DNA of 5,373 nucleotides, from contig JABDQB010000158.1 in the NCBI GenBank assembly GCA_013042495.1, positions 1 through 5,373 on the forward strand. The letters run 5' to 3'. The notes beneath the pieces were generated by a model, which searched no databases, was not told the DNA's origin, and was given only the letters and a program-made list of their open reading frames with translations. This document shows, one piece after another, positions 1 through 4,246 of this stretch (position 1 is the stretch's first letter; every line of letters begins with the position of its first letter). The stretch comes from Gemmatimonadota bacterium. GTDB lineage: Bacteria > Gemmatimonadota > Gemmatimonadetes > Palauibacterales > Palauibacteraceae. Both the position numbers and the translations under genes were made by a program.

Positions 1-83
1 AACGCGAGCAGAGTCACCATGAAGACGGCAGCGCTGGCCAGTGCTCCGCCGGCCATGGCAAACGCTCTCGTCTGAAGGCGCAT
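1..83 (-). CDS. Partial CDS: N-terminus of a small membrane or secreted protein
   Basis: Only the first 27 codons are inside the window and the gene runs off the left edge. I read it from the ATG at 83-81. A GAGGA Shine-Dalgarno sequence lies about 8 nt upstream (around 96-92), so this start is better than the in-frame ATG at 56-54. The peptide begins MRLQTRAFAM, with two arginines, and continues as an uninterrupted Ala/Gly/Val/Leu-rich segment (AGGALASAAVFMVTLLA). That is the profile of a signal peptide or a first transmembrane helix. Small two- or three-helix membrane proteins often start this way, but no family can be named from 27 residues. It lies 104 nt downstream of the Trm112-like gene on the same strand, so it may be a separate transcription unit. 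Confidence 0.6.
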   Translation of the reverse strand, partial: MRLQTRAFAMAGGALASAAVFMVTLLA

Positions 84-187
84 TCGGCTCGTCCTCGGTT
101 CGTGACTTATGTGGCCCCGCTCGAACGCGGAGGCACTCGCAAAACTAGATGCGCCGAATTGCTGAGGCAACGAAGTGGGGCGCCGTG

Positions 188-829
188 TCAGCACCGCTGG
201 GAGCCGACGGTGATCCGGTCATCCGGCGCCATCACCTCGAGCCCGGCCTCCCGCATGGCGGCTGCGACTCCCGGGCCCGGAGCCACGATCGCCAGCCGTC
301 CCATGGGCCGGAGCGCGGCGGCGAATCTTCGGATTCGATCCGGCCCAGGATCGCCGGCCAGTGCGGCCGCACCGCAGCGCCCCGCGAGCACAGGTGGCGA
401 TCCACCCTCGGACACCACGATCCGGCTGAGGTTGGGGGGCCCCGACGGTCGCTCCGCCCGCGCGTCGTTGAGCGACACCACCTCCCAGCTCTCCGCCAAA
501 CCGGCGACCGCATCCGCGATTTCGTCAAGCTCCCGCGCGAGAAGAAGAGGACCGCGGCCCGCGGCCACGTCGAGCACCGCGCCTACCCACATCGCCACGT
601 CGGGAGAAAGGGCAACTCCGGATGCGAGGATCGCCTCCCGCGACTCGCCGGATCCCGGCCTATCGAGGTACAACACACCGTCCTCGACCGGAAATCGTGA
701 ATCGCAGGTCGGGCAGCCGAGAAACCCTTGGGACACGCGACGTCCCACCGACTCGTGCGCCACGGCCACCATGACCTGTGGTGGCCCGCACACGGGACAG
801 GCCAGTATCTCGGACAGCTCCAGCAGCAT
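188..829 (-). CDS. Trm112-like zinc-ribbon protein with degenerate methyltransferase-like C-terminus
   Basis: A 213-residue protein. Residues 1-56 form a Trm112/UPF0434-type zinc ribbon: LLELSEILACPVCG gives Cys11 and Cys14, GFLGCPTC gives Cys39 and Cys42, and these are followed by the family's typical F-P-V-E-D-G-V-L ending. Residues 80-213 look like a reduced Rossmann SAM-methyltransferase domain: AVLDVAAGRG at 84-93 resembles motif I, and ALRPMGRLAIVAPG at 172-185 resembles the late strand before the C-terminal helix. The expected acidic post-I residue and a clear catalytic motif are not visible, and the domain is short. Trm112 proteins are small partners that stabilise tRNA, rRNA and protein methyltransferases, so a fused or pseudo-methyltransferase is plausible; that role is inferred. 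I chose the ATG at 829 because it precedes the ribbon directly and lies 17 nt after the folE stop; a longer frame open to 1306 only overlaps folE. The upstream Shine-Dalgarno is weak (GGGG), so translation may be coupled to folE. Confidence 0.8.
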   Translation of the reverse strand: MLLELSEILACPVCGPPQVMVAVAHESVGRRVSQGFLGCPTCDSRFPVEDGVLYLDRPGSGESREAILASGVALSPDVAMWVGAVLDVAAGRGPLLLARELDEIADAVAGLAESWEVVSLNDARAERPSGPPNLSRIVVSEGGSPPVLAGRCGAAALAGDPGPDRIRRFAAALRPMGRLAIVAPGPGVAAAMREAGLEVMAPDDRITVGSQRC

Positions 830-846
830 GGTTGGCCCCGGTGGCG

Positions 847-1446
847 TCAGGAAATGAACTGCGGCGCCAGGACGAGGCGAAGGAACTCTTCGCGAGTGCG
901 GTTGTCCGACCGAAACCGGCCGCGCACCGCGCTGGTGATCGTCTTGCTGTTCTGTTTCTCGACTCCGCGCATCATCATGCACAGGTGGTAGGCCTCGATC
1001 ACGACCCCAACGCCGCTGGGATTCGCTGCCTGCTCGATCGCATCGGCAATCTCGTCGGTCAAGCGCTCCTGCACCTGCAGTCGGCGCGCGAACACATCCA
1101 CGACGCGCGGCACCTTGCTCAATCCGAGCAGTTTGCCGTCCGGGATGTAGGCCACGTGCACCTTGCCGAAGAACGGGAGCATGTGGTGCTCGCACAGGGA
1201 ATAGAGCTCGATGTCCTTCACGAGGACCATATTGTCGTGCTCCTCCATGAAGACCCCCTCGCCAATCGCGTCGGCCACCGTCGATCGGTATCCACGGGTG
1301 AGCCACATCATCGACTTCTCGACCCGCTCCGGGGTTCCGAGAAGACTGTGACGATCGGGGTCTTCGCCGAGGCGGCGCAGCTGCTCGCGAACGAGATCGG
1401 CGTACGCGATCTGGCTGAGATCCGGTCGCTCACTTCCGTCCGTCAT
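847..1446 (-). CDS. folE: GTP cyclohydrolase I (type IA, zinc-dependent)
   Basis: A 199-residue cytosolic enzyme that converts GTP to 7,8-dihydroneopterin triphosphate, the entry step for folate, tetrahydrobiopterin and 7-deazaguanine biosynthesis. The zinc ligands are visible: Cys85 and His88 in SLCEHHMLPF, and Cys156 in YHLCMMMRGVEKQNS. His87 and His154 occupy the positions of the catalytic histidines. LLGTPERV (35-42), the GLSKVPRVVDVFARRLQVQE stretch (108-127) and the C-terminal SAVRGRF are all typical, and the length is normal, so the enzyme looks intact. The ATG at 1446 is preceded by AGGGGAG about 8 nt upstream. The gene starts 19 nt after the stop of the upstream COG0720 gene, whose predicted enzyme uses its product, which makes a two-step pterin operon. 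The next gene starts 17 nt downstream. Any regulation probably comes from the leader at 2117-1901. Confidence 0.97.
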   Translation of the reverse strand: MTDGSERPDLSQIAYADLVREQLRRLGEDPDRHSLLGTPERVEKSMMWLTRGYRSTVADAIGEGVFMEEHDNMVLVKDIELYSLCEHHMLPFFGKVHVAYIPDGKLLGLSKVPRVVDVFARRLQVQERLTDEIADAIEQAANPSGVGVVIEAYHLCMMMRGVEKQNSKTITSAVRGRFRSDNRTREEFLRLVLAPQFIS

Positions 1447-1465
1447 GGTGTCATCTCCCCTGGGT

Positions 1466-1879
1466 TCACTGGCCGCGATACTCGACCGAATTCCGATCCG
1501 TCTCCCACAGGCGTACTGCGAAGAGATTCACTCCCGGGAGCCCGTTCTCGAGCCGCCTCCAGATTGCGACGGCAAGGTTCTCGGTCGTGGGAATGACGCC
1601 GGCCAGCCAGTCGACGTCCACATTGAGGTTGGCGTGATCGACGTCGCTCAGCACTTTCGTCTCGAGAAGGAGCTTGAGGCGTTTCAGGTCCATCACATAG
1701 CCGGTCTCGGGGTCCACCTCTCCCTCGACCGTCACCTCGACGTCGTAGTTGTGTCCGTGCCCCGTGGGATTGTTGCACAGGCCGTATGTGTCGCGGTTCG
1801 TTTCGTCCGACAGGTCGGGATTGTGGAGTCGGTGTCCGGCGGAGAAGTGCACCCGCCGGGTCACGCGGGCGATCGGCAT
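1466..1879 (-). CDS. ptpS: 6-pyruvoyl-tetrahydropterin synthase / QueD family (COG0720)
   Basis: Acts on 7,8-dihydroneopterin triphosphate, the FolE product, giving 6-pyruvoyl-tetrahydropterin (PTPS) or 6-carboxy-tetrahydropterin (QueD). Numbering from the first possible ATG (1900), His23 (FSAGHRL), His48 and His50 (GHGHNY) are the zinc ligands, Cys42 (YGLCNNPTG) the catalytic cysteine, Asp88-His89 (DVDHANLN) the rest of the triad, and Glu133 (WETDRNS) the pterin anchor. The spacing CxxxxxHGH and the CNNP-x-GHGHNY block match PTPS of the tetrahydrobiopterin pathway; E. coli QueD has CxxxHGH. Automated pipelines would probably still call it queD. I prefer the second ATG (1879), giving 137 residues: AAGGAAG at 1891-1885 is well placed before it, whereas the ATG at 1900 directly abuts the T-tract of a terminator and has no Shine-Dalgarno. 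It is the first gene of the ptpS-folE-Trm112 operon. Family assignment is firm; the exact reaction is inferred. Confidence 0.93.
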   Translation of the reverse strand: MPIARVTRRVHFSAGHRLHNPDLSDETNRDTYGLCNNPTGHGHNYDVEVTVEGEVDPETGYVMDLKRLKLLLETKVLSDVDHANLNVDVDWLAGVIPTTENLAVAIWRRLENGLPGVNLFAVRLWETDRNSVEYRGQ

Positions 1880-1900
1880 CGGATCTTCCTTTCGAAACAT

Positions 1901-1929
1901 AAAAAAGGGGCGACCCGCGGGTCGCCCCT
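1901..1929 (-). terminator. Strong intrinsic terminator / attenuator directly before ptpS
   Basis: Positions 1929-1906 form a 24-nt perfect palindrome (AGGGGCGACC, a CGCG centre, then GGTCGCCCCT), followed on the minus strand by six T residues at 1906-1901. This is a textbook Rho-independent terminator for leftward transcription. It ends one base before the first possible ptpS ATG and about 10 nt before the ptpS Shine-Dalgarno. That leaves no room for a promoter between it and the gene, so expression of ptpS-folE needs read-through. This favours a conditional attenuator over a plain end-of-gene terminator. It could also end the nhaC transcript or a small RNA starting near 2082. Confidence 0.88.
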
Positions 1930-2083
1930 AACGGTTGACATGAGGGGGTTTTTGTGAGACCCGTCAGCTACGGTTCGCCATTCCTCCCGGTTCTCCGCCT
2001 TCCCTCAGGGGCCTGGCGTCCGCCGAAAGACAATGGCTCTCACACCCTTGTGTTGGCTCAAAAAACACGCCTCACATCCGCCA
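1930..2083 (-). promoter_or_regulatory. Structured leader RNA: candidate riboswitch/attenuator (or small ncRNA)
   Basis: This non-coding stretch between nhaC and ptpS can form nested helices on the minus strand. A closing stem pairs GAUGUGAGG (2078-2070) with CCUCAUGUC (1945-1937), 9 pairs with two G-U. Inside it are a hairpin GUGUU/AACAC (2068-2064 with 2054-2050), a stem GUGAGA/UCUCAC (2043-2038 with 1959-1954), an inner stem CGCCA/UGGCG (2018-2014 with 1980-1976), and a small hairpin CCGU-AGCUG-ACGG (1973-1961). CCCCU at 1947-1943 overlaps the closing stem and can instead pair with AGGGG (1929-1925), the 5' arm of the terminator. Ligand-stabilised closing stem would then mean termination, and the alternative pairing antitermination. 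I do not recognise it as a known riboswitch class. The pairings are read by eye without energy calculation or covariation. A stand-alone regulatory RNA of the 6S type is the main alternative. Confidence 0.5.
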
Positions 2084-2088
2084 CCGTG

Positions 2089-2117
2089 AACCTAACCACC
2101 CCCTGTTTACCGGTCAA
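2089..2117 (-). promoter_or_regulatory. Candidate sigma-70 promoter for the leader
   Basis: On the minus strand TTGACC (2117-2112, five of six matches to TTGACA) is followed after exactly 17 nt by TAGGTT (2094-2089, three of six matches to TATAAT). It lies just past the nhaC stop codon. The predicted transcript start (about 2082) falls a few bases before the 5' arm of the closing stem of the leader RNA, which is the geometry expected of a riboswitch or small-RNA gene. The -10 match is weak, so this is suggestive only. Confidence 0.4.
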
Positions 2118-2126
2118 ACGAAACCG

Positions 2127-3542
2127 CTACAGGGCCAGCCACGCGCCTGTGAGCGCGAACCCCAGGATGGCGACGCTCCCGGCCAGGACGGCATAGGGAA
2201 TCTGCGTCCGAACGTGTTCGATGTGGTCGGAAGCCGAGGCCAGCGACGACACGATGGTGGTGTCGCTGATCGGACTGGAGTGGTCTCCGAAGATGCCCCC
2301 GGACAGCACGGCGGCGATGAAGGGGGTCGGCGGCAAACCCAGCGTCAATGCCACGGGTACGGCCATCGGAAGCATGATTCCGAAGGTCCCCCAGCTGCTG
2401 CCGGTGGCAAAGGCGATCCCCCCGGCCACGAGGAACAGGATAGGAAGAAGGAGGGGCAGCGGCACTCGCCCTCCCACGATTCCTGCGACGTAGGCGCCCG
2501 TTCCCATCTCGACGGTGACCGCCGCAAGCGTGATGGCCAGGAGTAGAACCAGGGCCATGCCGGTCAGAGCCCCGGCGCCCTGCAGACTGGCCCGGCTCAG
2601 CGCCTCCAGGTCGAGCAGGCGCTGCCCCAGCGAAAGGACCCAGGCCACGCCAACGGCCGAAACGACCGCCCACAGAACGGACGTGGAGCCCGAGCCCGCC
2701 ATGATGTCGCCTTCGCCCGTAACATACATCGAGACCGGCATCATCAGGACCATGACCGCGATCGGAACGATCATGTTCACCGGGCGCAGGGGCATACCCT
2801 CGCGAGGCGGGGGAGCCATGTCTTCCGGATCCGCCAGCGCGACCGAGTGATCCCAGTGCAGCTTCCCCTCCGCGGTGCGCGCCTGCGCGGCTTTCATCGG
2901 CCCGATGTCCACCTGCCTGAACGCACTGATCCCCGCCAGGATCAAGGCGGCAATGGCATAGAAGTTCAGGGGAATCGAAGCCACCAGGACCGGAACCGGG
3001 TCCGCGATGCCCAGAGTTGCCAAAACGCCCAGGATATAGGCGCCCCAGGCGTTGAACGGAATCAGAACGCACACCGGAGCGGACGTGGAATCGATGAGAT
3101 AGGCCAGCTTCTCTCTCGACACCCGGTAGCGGTCGAACAGGGGACGGCCGATCGATCCGGCCACGAGCACCGTGATGTTCGACTCGATGAAGATGATGAC
3201 ACCGAGGAACCAGGCGAGAACCTGCGCCTTTCGGCCGTCGTCCACCCACCGGCGCTCTTCGACCCAACGAACGAACCCCTGTACGCCTCCATTCGCCTCG
3301 ACGAGAGCGATCAAAGCTCCGATCGCGAACGTGAACATGATCACCCGCGCGTTGCCGGGATCGGGCACGGTCGGCACGCTGGCGTCTACGGCGCCGGCCA
3401 GGCCGGCGATCGGGTTCCACCCCAGAATGATCGTCCAGCCGATCCAGATACCGGCCGCCAGGGACAGGTAGACCTGGCGCGTGTAGATCGCGAGTCCGAT
3501 CGCCAGCAAAGGCGGCAGTAGAGACAGGGCCCCGAATTCTAT
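2127..3542 (-). CDS. nhaC: NhaC-family Na+/H+ antiporter, apparent AUA start
   Basis: A polytopic inner-membrane protein of the NhaC antiporter family (ion transporter superfamily), expected to exchange external H+ for cytoplasmic Na+. Many hydrophobic segments are visible along its length. The family signatures GSSWGTFGIMLP and GGIFGDHSSPISDTTIVSS, with the following DHIEHVRTQIPYA, lie near the C-terminus (roughly residues 395-450). The loop around residues 200-245 is hydrophilic. Its 471 residues fit the family. The start is odd. The only standard start codon in frame after the previous gene's stop is TTG at 3509, which has no Shine-Dalgarno and would remove the stretch EFGALSLLPPL, which looks like part of the first segment. 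A strong GGAGGAA (3552-3546) sits 5 nt before an in-frame ATA at 3542, which would give (M)EFGALSLLPPLLAIG. I therefore place the start there. Other members of this superfamily exchange organic acids such as malate and lactate, so the ion is inferred. Confidence 0.88.
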   Translation of the reverse strand: MEFGALSLLPPLLAIGLAIYTRQVYLSLAAGIWIGWTIILGWNPIAGLAGAVDASVPTVPDPGNARVIMFTFAIGALIALVEANGGVQGFVRWVEERRWVDDGRKAQVLAWFLGVIIFIESNITVLVAGSIGRPLFDRYRVSREKLAYLIDSTSAPVCVLIPFNAWGAYILGVLATLGIADPVPVLVASIPLNFYAIAALILAGISAFRQVDIGPMKAAQARTAEGKLHWDHSVALADPEDMAPPPREGMPLRPVNMIVPIAVMVLMMPVSMYVTGEGDIMAGSGSTSVLWAVVSAVGVAWVLSLGQRLLDLEALSRASLQGAGALTGMALVLLLAITLAAVTVEMGTGAYVAGIVGGRVPLPLLLPILFLVAGGIAFATGSSWGTFGIMLPMAVPVALTLGLPPTPFIAAVLSGGIFGDHSSPISDTTIVSSLASASDHIEHVRTQIPYAVLAGSVAILGFALTGAWLAL

Positions 3543-3545
3543 GGC

Positions 3546-3552
3546 TTCCTCC
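3546..3552 (-). promoter_or_regulatory. Ribosome binding site that sets the nhaC start
   Basis: The minus strand carries GGAGGAA at 3552-3546, one of the strongest Shine-Dalgarno sequences in the window. Five nucleotides separate GGAGG from the ATA codon at 3542-3540, which is in frame with nhaC. The nearby ATG at 3555-3553 overlaps the Shine-Dalgarno and is in a different frame, so it cannot start nhaC without a frameshift. Confidence 0.6.
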
Positions 3553-3629
3553 CATGGCGATGCGTGTCGGCCGCTTGCAAGAAACTGGGTGGCGCCGGGT
3601 TCGTCAAACCTGCTCCGGCAGCCGGGCCA

Positions 3630-4229
3630 CTACCGCCGCGAGACCCACTGGCTGCGTGCATCGTAGAATCGCAGCGGAAGATCCGCTCCCCGCGTGATTC
3701 CGATCCGCGTGCTGGTGACGACGGAACCTTCCGGCAGGGGCGCACCGCGTTCGATCCACACGGGCGGCTCGTCCAGGCGATGACCCTGGAGGTCCGGCCC
3801 GATCCCCAGGGCCTGCGTAAGCCGCGCCGGCCCGCTGGTCAGCTCGTCGCGTCCCCGCCGCGACAGCATGTGGTCCTGACCCTGCACGGGCTCCAGCGCA
3901 CGTATGAGCACGCCGTGAGGACTGCCCTCCGCGTCGGTCACGGCATTGAAGCACCAGTGCACGCCGTAGTTGAGGTGCAGGTAAGCCGTGCCGGGCGGAC
4001 CGAAGAGGCCCTCGTTGCGACGGGTACGACCGATTCTGGCAGCGGCGTGCGAGGCCGGATCTCCCGGACCCTCGTAAGCCTCGACCTCGACGATTCGGCC
4101 CGCCGTCCGCACGCCGCCGAGCTCCGACACAAGCAGCGCTCCGAGCAGCTCCGGCGCCACCGCGCTGGCAGGACGCGCGAAAAAGGGCGCTCGAAGCGCC
4201 CCTTTCCTCCGTCTACCGTCGTTCGACAT
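3630..4229 (-). CDS. mpg: DNA-3-methyladenine glycosylase, AAG/MPG family
   Basis: A 199-residue monofunctional base-excision-repair enzyme that removes alkylated purines such as 3-methyladenine, and hypoxanthine in some members. Visible family features are FFARPASAVAPELLGALLV (16-34), IVEVEAYEGPGDPASHA (46-62), with Glu50 at the general-base position (Glu125 in human AAG) and Tyr52 and His61 lining the base pocket, then GTAYLHLNYGVHWCFN (80-95), with Tyr88 at the DNA-intercalating position and Asn95 in the pocket. VLIRALEP and the SGPARLTQALGI block follow. The residue corresponding to human Tyr159 is His85 here. The length is normal and the enzyme looks intact. The ATG at 4229 is 17 nt after the stop of the LOTUS-HhH gene and has no Shine-Dalgarno, so translational coupling is likely. 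GTG at 4160 is an alternative start but would drop the conserved FFAR. A terminator hairpin lies within codons 10-17. Confidence 0.94.
   Translation of the reverse strand: MSNDGRRRKGALRAPFFARPASAVAPELLGALLVSELGGVRTAGRIVEVEAYEGPGDPASHAAARIGRTRRNEGLFGPPGTAYLHLNYGVHWCFNAVTDAEGSPHGVLIRALEPVQGQDHMLSRRGRDELTSGPARLTQALGIGPDLQGHRLDEPPVWIERGAPLPEGSVVTSTRIGITRGADLPLRFYDARSQWVSRR
4180..4201 (-). terminator. Intrinsic terminator inside the 5' end of mpg
   Basis: On the minus strand GGGCGCT (4201-4195), loop TCG and AGCGCCC (4191-4185) form a 7-bp GC-rich hairpin followed by five T residues (4184-4180). It lies 46 nt after the stop of the LOTUS-HhH gene, the usual distance for its terminator, but also inside the mpg frame, where the 3' arm and T-tract encode Ala-Pro-Phe-Phe of the conserved FFAR block. 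A ribosome starting at 4229 would cover the hairpin, so it may act as a translation-sensitive attenuator. Confidence 0.7.
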
Positions 4230-4246
4230 CGAGTCGCAACGCCGGC

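Noticed and set aside
84..187. Possible promoter elements (TTGCGA, CATAAG) before the partial membrane-protein gene.
   Set aside because: The two hexamers are about 25 nt apart, too far for a sigma-70 promoter, and I see no other support.
188..1306. Reading the Trm112-like gene as a 372-residue protein from 1306.
   Set aside because: The extra N-terminal part is the out-of-frame complement of folE and has no similarity pattern; the ribbon starts cleanly at ATG 829.
1935..1940. A perfect TTGACA on the plus strand, possible -35 box.
   Set aside because: No -10-like hexamer lies 16-18 nt downstream and there is no plus-strand gene to serve.
1954..1980. On the plus strand, ACCCGTCAGCTA resembles the 3' conserved block of c-di-AMP (ydaO) riboswitches.
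   Set aside because: The preceding sequence lacks the other conserved blocks of that class, and a plus-strand RNA here would read antisense into nhaC.
2107..3555. A 482-codon open frame on the minus strand starting at ATG 3555, overlapping nhaC in another frame.
   Set aside because: Its translation is Arg/Gly/His/Pro-rich without family motifs, whereas the nhaC frame gives membrane segments and NhaC signatures. It is a high-GC shadow frame.
3582..3613. A possible promoter for nhaC on the minus strand: TTGACG followed after 17 nt by TTTCTT.
   Set aside because: The -10 hexamer matches at only two or three positions, so I cannot separate it from chance.
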